A stretch of DNA of 64,000 nt, taken from contig CM082584.2 of NCBI GenBank assembly GCA_040954595.2, positions 12,586,001 through 12,650,000 of the forward strand, read 5' to 3'. The notes beneath the pieces are model-generated. The model worked only from the letters and a program-made list of their open reading frames with translations, did not search any database and was not told the DNA's origin. The DNA is from Balanoglossus misakiensis (taxonomy: Eukaryota; Hemichordata). Positions within the stretch are counted from its first letter, which is position 1. The number at the start of each line of letters is the position of its first letter. Of the stretch, positions 11,601-23,700 are shown piece after piece. The position numbers and the translations under genes were made by a program.

Positions 11601-14600
11601 TCACGACTAAAGGGAATCAATGGAAGATGATGTTCCATAGAAATTTAAATACCTCCAGTATCTTGCCGGGGACATCCATTGAAAACTGCAGATAGAGCGG
11701 ATACTTCGGGTAATGTTCGGACAAAATCTGCACAATGCGGTCGACCAGCATGAACTGAAAGAAAGAGAGCCAATCAACAACGGTGTCTCATAAAACAATG
11801 CTTGTCCGACTTTCACAGGTGCGCCCAGAAAATGGCGTCGACGGTACTTTCGATGTCGTGGTCACGTGACTCCAAACGGTACGACATCAAAGAAAATACA
11901 CGTGAGCGAATATCGGGTATGAAAGGTATACCGTCCCCTATGCAAAGTTAGCTAAAGTTACTAGGGCAAATTGAGAAGATTTTCCGTCGATACCCCTTGT
12001 TTGTACATGATTACACCGGATCATACATATACTCACAGTCAGATATTTGTCCGACTCTTGTACGATTCCAGTGTCATCTCGAAGGTCGTATCCCAGACCA
12101 GCTGACAGCAGAAAAAGATCAGGTTATTTTTAAAATACTTTTATACAGAACAGAAGTTCTTTACTTTAATTATTATCTTCCAACAGCCATTGACCACGTT
12201 CTCCGATTTACTTATTTTTTTTATGCGGGAGAAAATCAGGGATGGACTAAGAAGAAATGCCTTCGACCACGAACAACACAATTGCTGGTACATGTATTCC
12301 TATACTTACTCTGTCCACACCGATCCGTACTTAATTTTTCGTAGTGTGATGATCCTGACGTGAAGCCTCCATAGTGAGAATCAAAACCTCGCTGTGTCGG
12401 GGTGTAGGCCCAGTCACAATAACCCAGATGCCATCTGCAAATTGATGGATTGTATTAACATTCAAAACAAATCACATCAATCAACTGCATTAACCTTCTT
12501 GCTTGTATCAAATCATCACCAGAATTATTCCAGCGCCCATACGGACAAGAATTAACTCTTATTTGAGTTATTTTTTGCTGCGTCTGTTTTGAGCTGAACC
12601 ATTTTCATGGAGTTGAAAATAAACACTTACTTGCCTATGTGGTGTGTGAGATATCCTGCTTCTTGTAGTTTTTCTGGCAAGAGCTTCAAATGTAACGGGA
12701 GGCCACCTCTTTGTAAATTCCACAGTATCTGGTGCTGAGAAGCGAAACAACAATTATTCACGTCATTGCGTCACGAATTATTTAATCGGCCACAGCCATG
12801 AAAGTTTGGCATACTCTATCAGTCTTTTGTTTCAGATTTCGTTTGAACCTCCGTCGCCGGGGGCACCCGATGTCTGTCTGATGTCAAGCCACGAACTCAT
12901 TTCTTAAAAGTATAAGATTGCAAACTTACTTGCATTCCAATTTTAAAAGGATAAAAACCTGTCATCAAGGCAGCTCTGGTTCTGGAATTTGGCACAAGAA
13001 AAGAGAGTATGAGAAAGAATATTTGCATGTACATATCCCCGTGCATCTCTAAATTTGTTCTTATTTGTCTCCCGAGACATCTCTCTATCTTTCTCTGTCT
13101 GTCTGTCTGTTTGTTTGTCACCGTCTATCGTTCTCATCGGACATGGCGTCGATGTGGATTTAAAAGTTTTATTTTCTGGAAATGTCGCGTCTTCCGTGCA
13201 ATTAAACCGTATTCCGATACCTACATCTGGTAACACAATACTGCAGTGCGCCTGTCTGATTTTCATTTTTAGTTTGGAAATAGGAATATCGCTTTCCTAA
13301 TTCCGAAATTTTAATGAGACTTTCCATATACTCACGGTGTACAAACTGGTTGGACATAGGTCCAATTAAAAAGGACTCCCTCAGCGGCAAGTCTGTTAAT
13401 AATGGGCGTCCTGACATTGGGGTTATTCCATCCAACATCATTCCATCCAAGATCTTCTGCCAGTATGACGACGATATGTGGAGGTCTCGGTTTGTGAATC
13501 GACAAAACTGGAGAGAGAAAAACAAACTTAAATTATGAATCCGTTTTCATTTAAATAATTATTATTCCTATTAATTTTCATGTTGTATCATAACTAAATG
13601 TGTTTGCCATCTACGATTTTGTACTTTCTTATGGTAGTTTCACATCCCTGCTATTTGATACACAGGGGGTTAGTAGAGCGGCGCTCATCAGGGATCGCTC
13701 AACCCCAAGCCGAGAAATAAATTGAGATAATGGGAACAGGATGCCAACGCAAGTACACGCCAAGCTACAGCGACAAACTTGAACTCACCGATAACAACGA
13801 TGGCCAACACAACTATCGCCAAGATAAGACCGGTCAACATGGCACAAGCCATGGCATTCTTGCGAATCTTCTTCAGCGCCGCTTCCGTCAGATCGCCGTC
13901 AGCCTCTGAAACCGCAACGCCGTCGCCTTCGGATGTCACAGCTTTGCCGTCTCTCTAAAATGAAACGAAGGCAGGATTGAAAATTCGGTGACAGAAAATG
14001 AAGCTCTCAAGAAAGAAACATGTTCTTATCGTGTGATTGTGGAATTGGAAACACGTGGATGCTGGCCAACAGCTGTTGAAATTTCACTATGCCTCAGGAG
14101 AGAATGAAATATGCAAATAAAATTCAAGACCCACAAATATTCAGCTTCGCAGTTTTCTTTGTCTAGACCAGCGAAATATAAATATTAAAGTATTTATTTT
14201 TCTCGATACATGTCAGTAAAAAGCTAATATTCCTCGGTAAACCTTCAATTGATGGGCATCCGTCGGACAATGAGGAAGTAATCGGAGCCCGGAGAAACAG
14301 TTTGTAGGTGCGCGTGCCAGTCACGTGCTGCGATCTGGTCTGAAGTGCACAGGACTGAAATCTCCATGCCAACCAAGCCCCTTGGCGCAGTGGGCCTATC
14401 GCGAGTATCTTGCAACGAACAGATCTGAACAACACATTCACGTACATATTTTACGAGTGTTCCAAACGGACCAAAGTATTTTAACATCAATCGTCTGCTA
14501 TTTGTTATAACTCCTGTTCATTGTAAACAACAAACCACATTAGCAGACACGCACATGCTGACCAAACTGGGTGCCCTGACATGTAGCGAACGCGGGTCGT

Positions 14601-15068
14601 GATATAGTAGGTTTATTACACGAGGTCGTAAATCGTCCTGCCGGACATGTTCAGGGATCAGTTTACCATAAACTGGTGTGAAATAGACAGACGAAAACCA
14701 ATTCCAGGACATGTAATTTACAAAAACAAAGCGAGCTTGTAAGACAAATTCTACAATATACCCGAGAAGTAAGCTGTTGTCGAAATTTACTTTCTCACCA
14801 ATTCAGAAAGTTCCAGCTCTTCTCCAAGGCTACTCCCCGACCTCGTCGTCGCCGTCTTGGAATCGTCGTCGTGTCGAACGGAATCTCGGTTCAAATCATC
14901 ACCCAGCAACCTCACGGCTTCAGTCACCTCGTTATCCTCCTGACTCCGTTCTTCTTCCACGTTCTCCGCTCTGACTTCGATGGCGTTCCCGTTCTCCGTG
15001 ACATCCTTGTCGCGTTGCCGGTCTTGGTGGACGTGGACGTCCTCCCCGTCCTGATTCGAACTCGCCAT
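8605..15068 (-). CDS. Membrane-anchored arylsulfatase B/I/J-like protein, 15 coding exons, altered active site
   Basis: Sulfatase-fold protein of about 623 residues. Exons, 5' to 3': 14799-15068, 13789-13954, 13336-13507, 12930-12981, 12631-12734, 12310-12434, 12037-12101, 11653-11754, 11425-11488, 11154-11251, 10796-10935, 10565-10623, 9316-9421, 8946-9121, 8605-8777. Residues 1-123 are acidic and hydrophilic; 124-147 form one hydrophobic helix; the sulfatase domain starts at [19 protein letters not shown]. Family marks are the formylglycine sequon C201-T-P-T-R205, G-K255-W-H257-[18 protein letters not shown]406-N407, NWPLRG, and [12 protein letters not shown] near the C-terminus. Human ARSB hydrolyses sulfate from dermatan and chondroitin sulfate in lysosomes using a cleaved signal peptide; here the topology looks type II. 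Relative to ARSB, the first metal Asp is Glu163, the His of SVHEPLQVP is absent, and Lys318 aligns with Ile425. Activity is therefore doubtful. The start at 15068 gives a tail without odd hydrophobic stretches; the frame is open further upstream to 15350. Confidence 0.88.
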
Positions 15069-17634
15069 CCGTATATATTTCGCCTCCAGACGCGAGTTTG
15101 ATACAAACAACCCCAGTCTGACCTCACACCCTCCTTTCACTTGGGATGAAGCGAGTGGAATGTCGGGTAGGGTACTAAACTTGATAAGATAAACAGCGTT
15201 AAAAACTGAGTCATCCGAGCTGGAAAAAGGATGGAAGTCGCAAGGCCAAAAGACCACATCCCAAGGAACACGGTCTTCCTGGGTCGGATGATCACGTGCT
15301 CGTCTGAGATAGAATTTCAAAATTATCGAAAGCGGACATACCTTCGGCACGGCTAGATCTTTACATGTGAAACCTAACCCGATATTTCACAGACATTTTC
15401 GTTTTCACGCGACGCGAAGTGCAGCGGCGTCTTTTAATATTTTTCAGAGCCAAAATTTGGAGACGAGTGTAGAAGTGTACTATGAGTACAAGTATCGGGT
15501 GCATTGGTTCACTTGATAGGCGTTTTTCATCCCTGTTTGTTTGACTCGGGATGTCGATGGAAGCATGTCAGAACTCGGGAATGTTAACTATGCCAATAAG
15601 AACTGACCCAAGCCCTCGACACGTTGTTAGAATGAATTCAAAATAACGTCGGGAAATGTTGTCTAGCTGCATACCGTAACCTTGTGCCTATGCCGGTTCA
15701 CATACAGCTTCCAAGGTTGCAAAAAGGGCGAGAGTCTCTAAATTCATTTGAGGCTGTAATGAAATTGAAAAACTGACAAATCTAGGGATTAATATAGCTG
15801 CAACAATTAAATGTACATGCTGAAAAAGGCGACAGATACCCCTTCAAAACTATACCCATGCTTATGTCAACGCCCTCAAAGAGAGCAAAATATTTACTTT
15901 CGTTTTATCCAAGACGCTAATGTCAGTAGGGTGCTCCCTCTAGGGGCGAGTATCCTCGCATTGTCATACATTATCTACAACAAAATTCCTGCTTAATCAA
16001 TTATCAACTTGAATATATACTACCCTAAAGCCATAGTTGTCAGCGTGGACGTTAACAAAACAAAGTTCTACGTGAACAAGGTTTTCATGTCTTACGATAC
16101 AATTTTCACATTCCGGCCCAATTCCGACCATTCCTCGTTTAATTACCTTCATTCGGTTCGGATTGTTTTTAATTGTAAAATAACATTTGTGAACGTATCA
16201 ATTTCAGCCAGAAAATTTACCATTAAATTTCAATGAGTTACGGGTATCAAATTCGGAGATAACTCTAATAGTTGAAAATTAAACAAAATTCTCTCAGGTG
16301 ATCAACTTAGAAGCCAGCCTAAGGGCAGTTGGATTGGTGGACACAGTGTCCGATGTGTACCAATTTGGTCAAACAATTGAAAGATCCAGTTGCAACTTCG
16401 ACATTTGACCGTTGGTGGCTCACCAACATTTATATTGAGTTCTGTTTAACTGTGGTTGATACACAGAACAAAAATACAGTACATGTGAACATACAGTATA
16501 AAGATACAGCAATTGCCTCTTTAATGGTTCTAGGAGATTACCCCCCTGGACATTTAGCCTAACCCTTTCTCTAACATTAGCTCTGATTGGTGGGTTGGAA
16601 AGTCCGGGCGGTAAGTGTCCAGGGGGTGATCGTCCTAACACATCTTTAATATACAACACTGAGAAAGACACGGCATGCTGGTTACGTCAACTGTCGTCAC
16701 TTTTGCAGCAGCGAATGACACATTTTTTTACGTTCACACTGTTGACATTTACTCTATGATCTGAAAATGTCTTTGAACAAATCTTTGATTCGAGAACTAG
16801 ACCAAACTATAGTCAGTAAATTGAATATTAAAAACTAATCAGTAAATACAGTATTTGTTTTAAAGATAATCACAATATTACAATTGTTTTCGGTGGGTTT
16901 TGGAACCGGAAGTTCACAAGATCATTTTAAGGAAACTAGAGATATAAATCTACTTTATCCAAACTACTTCTTCACTGTATTTAAACTCTACAAAATCATT
17001 CCTAGTAGATCAAAAACACAATCTCTGCAATTTGGAGAGAGAAAAAAGTTTTTTTAAAAACTGTTTACAAATACAGCGCTATTCTGAACTGTGTAATACT
17101 GAAAGAACATCGCGGAACGAAAGTTGCTCCACTGGACGACAGATTCAATTATAACAGCGCCTAAAACTGAATAAATAACACTGTACAATTTTTTTCCACT
17201 CCACAACTTACGCGGACTAAATACATATTCTCTATCTCTCAAGACAAATTAGTATTAGACACGTGAAGTTTTTAACTGCACATATTATGAACCACAAAAC
17301 CGTCAATTGCACATGCGAACAACATTCAACGTCAATACACATGACTTTACACCACGATATTTACACCGGGTTGTCGTCAGGTTTGTTTTAAATAAGTTTC
17401 AAAGAAGTGAATTAGGTGGGATGTTTTTGTCGAAAAACATACAGTAGATTGCATGTCAGTTTGTCGTTTCTATAATGAACATTGCTGATAAAAGATTGCA
17501 CATATAGTAAGCCATTGATGTGACATGTATTAGCAAAATAAGCTAAAGACACGTTATGCGACATAATACATTACTGGAGATAACAAACCGATGACAAAAT
17601 TGCAGCGGTCCCAAGATCTCAAGATGCTAAATAT
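15069..17634. other. Intergenic region between the arylsulfatase-like and clockwork-orange-like genes
   Basis: It should include the arylsulfatase 5' UTR and promoter, with a CACGTG-bearing segment near 15291, and the far 3' end of the bHLH-Orange transcript. The rest is AT-rich with short unsupported ORFs. An imperfect inverted-repeat element at 16527-16639 is listed separately. Confidence 0.6.
16527..16639. mobile_element. MITE-like element with imperfect terminal inverted repeats
   Basis: A left arm at 16527-16555 (AGGAGATTACCCCCCTGGAC) matches the reverse complement of a right arm at 16612-16639 (TCACCCCCTGGACACTTA) with few mismatches. About 55 bases lie between the arms. Length and arm structure fit a non-autonomous DNA element, but no target-site duplication was identified. 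Confidence 0.4.
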
Positions 17635-17640
17635 TTTATT
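17635..17640 (-). terminator. Polyadenylation signal of the clockwork-orange-like gene
   Basis: AATAAA on the minus strand, about 130 bases beyond the TAA stop at 17768-17770. It is the nearest canonical signal downstream. Confidence 0.55.
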
Positions 17641-17767
17641 TACAGGTGCATTTCTCTCCACATATACTAGCAATCACCACGTTCAATGCATAAAGTAGCG
17701 TAAATGACTACGCTTGCATTTTAGTAAAACTAAAGGCTGTCTGATAAACACTACGGTCACTTGTTTT

Positions 17768-20700
17768 TTATCTTGGATCCTTCTTTGCGATATTTTCCAG
17801 CGCCTGGATTGGGTTGATGGTGGGACTGAGTGGCGGGCCTGGTAGGATTGGACTGTTGTACGGGCCAAGCGATGTGATACAAGATGACGTCAGCTTTGAG
17901 AGTGACTGTGAGTGGTGGACGTACAAATCTTTGGCCGCTTTGCTTTCGGTGGTGGTCGGTGACGTTTGCGGTTGAGATTTGCTTGATGTCGCGGTTGGTG
18001 TCTGCGCGACAGCTACCAGGCTGTTCGGACACTGGGTTGGCAGATATCCGTTGCTTGGCGCGGTGGTGGGAGCTGACACGACGTGTCCATTGGCCGTAAT
18101 CAAGTGGTTGATCGGTGGGGGTAGAAGATGTCCAGGTACGGTGGGTGCGTTAAACACAAAGTGATTGGTTCCTTGAGGAGTCACGTGGACGTGTGTCGGC
18201 AGCTGGATGCACTGTGTCGGTGGGAGGAGAAAGTATTGCCCGCTGATTGGATCCAGGACTATTTTGGAGGATCCGGTGATGACTTTAGTGGTCGGTGGAT
18301 GTTGTATTGGATGAGGTAAGAAGGTCACAATTTGAGGTGGGTTGGAAGCGATGGCAGCAGTAGGCGCACTGCCGCTGACGGTCGGATTGACAGCGGCATG
18401 CATGCCGTTCATGGCGATGGGAGGAGTGTGCACGTTAATCGGCAACAGCGGAGGTGGCAGGCGACGACGCCCGTCATCCGGGTCGCTGACGAAAGAACCG
18501 TTGCTGAACCCTGGGGACGACGTCGCCATGGTGACGTTACTGTGAGATTTTGTCACGGTGAGGGTGTCTGTCTTGCAGGCGGAGACAACGGTGTAAGCCG
18601 GCGACGGTATTGACGCAGAGGTTACGGCTGATTGGTGTGTTAACCCGTTGGTGGCGCAAGAAGTGGTCGTTTGGGAACTGTCCGAATAACGGGCGAACAT
18701 ACTACAAGCAGGTGGTTCTCTGGGCTCCTGCTTCGTTACTGCAGGAGGAGGTGTCGCATGTTCGGGCGGTGATGAAATCATCGATTCCGGACTCTCTGGT
18801 CGCCCATCTCGCTCTGATGAAGGTGTGTCTGCAATGCTACTTTGACAGTCAGAATTGCTATCCGATGTCGAAGCTTCATGTAAAACAGAATCAAGACCCG
18901 GAGATCCGTTCAAAGAACCATTCATACGTATGGCCGTCGACCGTGCCAGTAATCGGATTGGTTTCACAGGCGGTCGGAAACTCTTCTTCTCTCTCCTGAA
19001 GACTTCTTCAAAATTCTGATTCTGTAGGTGACACAACAGACGTAAAAATCTGATGTCTTGGGGTGCCATGGCCTCCACTTCTGCCAGATACTGCGCTATT
19101 TCTTTCATACAAGCTTTGTAGCCGTCTTCAAAACGCCTTTTGCTGACTGCTTCCAGTTCCACTGCGTTATCTAAAAGTAGAAACAACAAGGCTCAATGCC
19201 ATTGTCAGTCTGACATACAGATGGACGTACCGGTACAGACAGACCAGACATTGACAGGCAGACATCAGTATTACCATAGACAGGAGCTTCTACTGTGTAT
19301 GGTTTAGCATCAGCTCCCGTGTGCCAACACAGAAGATAGAAAGAGGCGGGTCATTCAGCACAAGAGTGTTAACAACGGCTCCGGTCAGCACATGTTACAC
19401 GTGTACACATATGTTCAAGTTGGCGGTTAACACTGCTTCACTGAGACCCATTTCTACTTACCTGAGTTTGGATTGCAGATATTGTTTTCGTTGTTTTCCT
19501 CTTTAGATATCTCCGTGCCTGTATCTTCCTTAGATATCTTACGGTGAATGTCATGGATGTATGCCACTGCCAACTCCAAAACTTCAGCTTTCTCTAGCTT
19601 TCCAGTGCTACCACTATGTCTCTATGGAAAATGAAATCATAAACATTTCCTTAAATACAAATAAGTTCCATTCTATTACCGAGGACAACATCAGTGTGAT
19701 GCTTATACATGTAATGTGATTTTGAGTATCCATATTATTACAAACGCAGACAGAACGACAGACAGACAGAATGACAGACAGCCAGCAACCGCCAAACGAT
19801 CGCACAAAAACACAATTTCTTACCGTTTTCGTAAACGACGAAGGTATCACGTGACTCAGCTCACTGATGCAAGAATTTATACGGTGTCTGCGCCTGCGCT
19901 CTACGATTTTGTGTGAAGAATACTCCTGCAGGCAGAAAAAAAACAACGTTCGGGAATTAAAATACAGTTAAGAAAGCTGGACATATTGAGCAAACTCTTC
20001 ACATTCTGGTAGGTATCTACTTGGAGTTGACAGAATTTTGACTTCGAGTTGACTTTTTAAAATGCCCGTTTGCATTTCGATCGCATTCTAAAATTAGAAT
20101 TGGAAATTTGTTATTTATGATCCATTTTATCCGAATGCTTCTGTTATCTATATACGAGCTGATGTTTCGCGAGCTGATGTTTCTTGTTTTACGCCACAGT
20201 GTCGTAACCGTTTCATGATGTGAGACGGTTTGTGCATCACAATATTTATCTCAGACAATTACTGACGGCGCCTTGGGCGATTATCGCTTTCTCAGACTAC
20301 ACTTTCTTGTTTATCGCCATTCCCGCCAAAAACAGTTGTAATTCACTTCAGTAAACGAATAATCCTTACGAACCTATTGCCGACCTTTGACCCATGACTA
20401 AAGCTGCTCTAAAGTCGCATATAAAAGTAACAATACTTTCACACGTTTTAAAAATAACAATCGAATAAACTCGACAGTTTCACACAAAAGTGAAAACATA
20501 CTGTTATTTATTGTTACTTACAAAATAATACTAAAAACGAAATAGACAACGAATGTGTGACAATAAAAAGTCGTGCAGTTTTCCCCTCCGGATGACGGAG
20601 TAGCTTTTTGATATGTAAAAGTTCCAATTGTATTCGAGATTATAAATAGATTGTAAATTAACCACTATTCAACATTTCTCACCAGAACACAGAGAACTGT

Positions 20701-23700
20701 CAGAAACCAACCAATTGATTTATCGTTTGCGTAGTACATTCAAAGAGCTCTGGAGATATTGCACTGCCACCATATTCCACAAGACAATTACAATTTTTGG
20801 TCGTGCTGTCATTAATCATAAGTATGGAAAGTTTCAAAATAAAATGGGTGCACCGTAATGCTGGTCAGCGCAGCCGTGGTACTGTGTTTTTTGTCGCTAT
20901 GAAGTGGTTCTTAGTTCTCGACGTCAAATGGGTCTAAATCCTAGAATTGCATTGTGGGTAAAAAGTCGACAATTCTTCGTATTAAGAGTTTTGAAAGTGC
21001 CAATTTGCGGCTGAATGTTTTGTACGGACAGTGACCGCAGGCCATTTGATGGGGGGGGGGGGGGGGTGGATTTCGGAGGGTAAATTCAGCCGTCGTATTC
21101 TTTAGACCTGTCTGGATTTCAGAAGTTGAAGCAACCATTTGATGAGTTTCCAGACCCGTCTCTGAGAGCGATAGCGACTGATGCAGCGGGGCTCGGTGTT
21201 GGTGCGAGGCACCCGGATCAAATGACGTGAAAGTTCCGCCGTGGCCTCGTTCTGGACGCAGGCAATCGTGATTACAACTTTAGTACTCACTGGTAAGTAA
21301 CATGGACATTTTATACATCACCCTTGCTGACAACACGTCTATGTGTACCATTCATTAATTTATTTCACCGACTAAAGGGTATAATGTATCGAATGCCAGT
21401 GTCTGCATCGATCAAAATTATTCTTGTAATTTGCCAATTACATGACTTGACTAGCGTATTTGAGACGTACGAGGTGAATTATAGAATGCGTGGAGTCGAA
21501 TTGCTCGGCGCGCTGTAGAAGTGTGATGGCAATAGGATATGATACGATGAAAGGAAAAAAGAACCCATCGTCTATCGAACAAATTTCGACTTTTAACCAG
21601 AGTTGAACTTTTTTTCTAAGCAGTGTGTCACGAGTAAAATACAAGTACACAAGAAAGCAACTATCCATGTGACTGTATCACAGAAAATATATTAAACTTA
21701 TATAGTATACATACATCTGAAGAAAACCCGACATGGCTAAGATGTTTTTCCATGTCCACTTGCATCCTGCGAAATATTTCTGACGTCATGTCGTGCGATG
21801 ATCCGACGCCTCCCATCGGCCTTTCCAAAGTCGTACGACCGAGACTGTGGCTGCGGTGTGACTGGCGTGACCGGGGAGATCCGATACGAGAGCGTAGTGT
21901 CTCTCGGCGACGCAGAGTACCAGATAACGGGTAAGGTGTCGAACGACGGGAACGGTGATTAAAATTCGAGCGGGCAGGCAGTGGCATAGTTATTGGTCAC
22001 CTGGGGAACGAGACACTCAACGCACTGCCATACGTTTCTGGTGCCATAAAACTGTCATCAAAGGGTCGGGTTTTCGGTAACTAATTAGACATTTATTTAT
22101 CCATGTCAGCTGACTCTTGTCCGTTATTGATTGATGTCGACGGACCAATAAAATGGTGCGCGTGGCAAATTCTCTAAAAATAGGGCCTGCATACGCTTTA
22201 ATGTTTACTATACATATAAATGAATTGAAAAATATCAATCATACATTTTGCTCAACGATATTTTAAACATTACTTTTCTAACAGGGGCAAAAGTTAAAAG
22301 TCCCCAAAACGCGTAATCAGAAAAACAAAACAAGAATCATTTCTGGATATTTCGACCACAGTTTGATGTATTTATGATCCTAAAATATTTTCATCAAACC
22401 AGCGATCACGTTTTACTTATGACTTCAATTCAGTTTACTACTCTCACTTGTGAATGGAACATGATGATGACGCATGTGTTCTCATAGGTGTTATTGTGAA
22501 GTTGTGACAAGAGGTAAACAAAGTGGTCTGGCCTGTTATTGGATTGTTTGAGTGATGCCCACTGAGTTTGCACAGACTGCCTACTCGACAATGTTGGAGT
22601 CCACTTCTGCAGTACACATTCACGACACACTTTTCCCAGCATGTTCAGTTCGGTTTATTTTACTGCCCTGAAACCCGATCTGCTGTACTTTTAGATGCTA
22701 AATTTGTGCGAATGACGTGCACTTTTAGATCGAGACATCTTTAGACATGTTCATCCCGAAAAAAAAAACGGTTGTCAATTTGAGAAGCTTAAACAGAAAA
22801 TTATGTGTGAGTGAACGTTTTGTTCTATTTTAGTCGCGGCGTGCGTGTGGAATCATGAATCGGTACCTATAGGGACCTACATGTCGTTCTTTTTCTCCTT
22901 TTCTGGTAAAAATAAAATATGATAATGAGTTGTCGACAGACTGACATCATTTTCACACAGCCCAAGCGCCCTCTGTGGCGAAACTCAGGTTTTATAATCG
23001 TGTTTGCAGTTGAAGTGTGAAATATTCTCGTAACTGCAATTTGTAATTTGTTTGTGTTGCCACCGCTGATTTCTATCACATTTTCGATTGCTTGCATTAG
23101 TCACAATGGCCAAATTTTGTATCATTTCGGCAATTAAGTGATTGGCGGGGATCTAAATGTCCACAAAGCCTCAAATCACCAGTAAACCACCAATGATAGG
23201 CATCACAAAGGCACTTTCCCCCATCACCGATCTGACTTACACGAGTGATGTTTATGTGTCTGCGAATGTACGGTCACCCACCCTCTTCGAAATATACGAC
23301 TCGCTTGTTTAACGACGTGGGAGTGCGTAATGAAATTTAGTCGCCTAGCACAATATGTAATTACCCAGCGACACCGCTCCTTGCATCAGATGCCGCCACT
23401 GCTGTTGGCTTTCCGTATCGCCGTGATTTAAACTTGTCATAAAACAAGGGCGATTTTGAAACGAAGATAAACGAGGCCGGAGTCAACAAATGGCAGGGGT
23501 CCCTAAAACAGGAAAAGAAACTGCGTTCCCCCGGGAAAGACTTTACGATACCATCATAAACCCCCTCTCATAAGTCCGTCAAAATTTACGTCCTTTCCCA
23601 ATCCATTACAGCACTGTAAAAACCCAGCTTCGGTATTTTCTGTGACTGGTAGTTTCAATGCAAATCGACAATAAACAGCAAAGGCTTTAACATGCTTAAT

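Noticed and set aside
17884-18999. Several plus-strand ORFs of 60-129 codons
   Set aside because: They lie opposite the large last exon of the clockwork-orange-like gene and have no family features.
22961-22980. CCACAGAGGGCGCT as a CTCF core
   Set aside because: It is one base short of the consensus spacing, so the match breaks in the middle.
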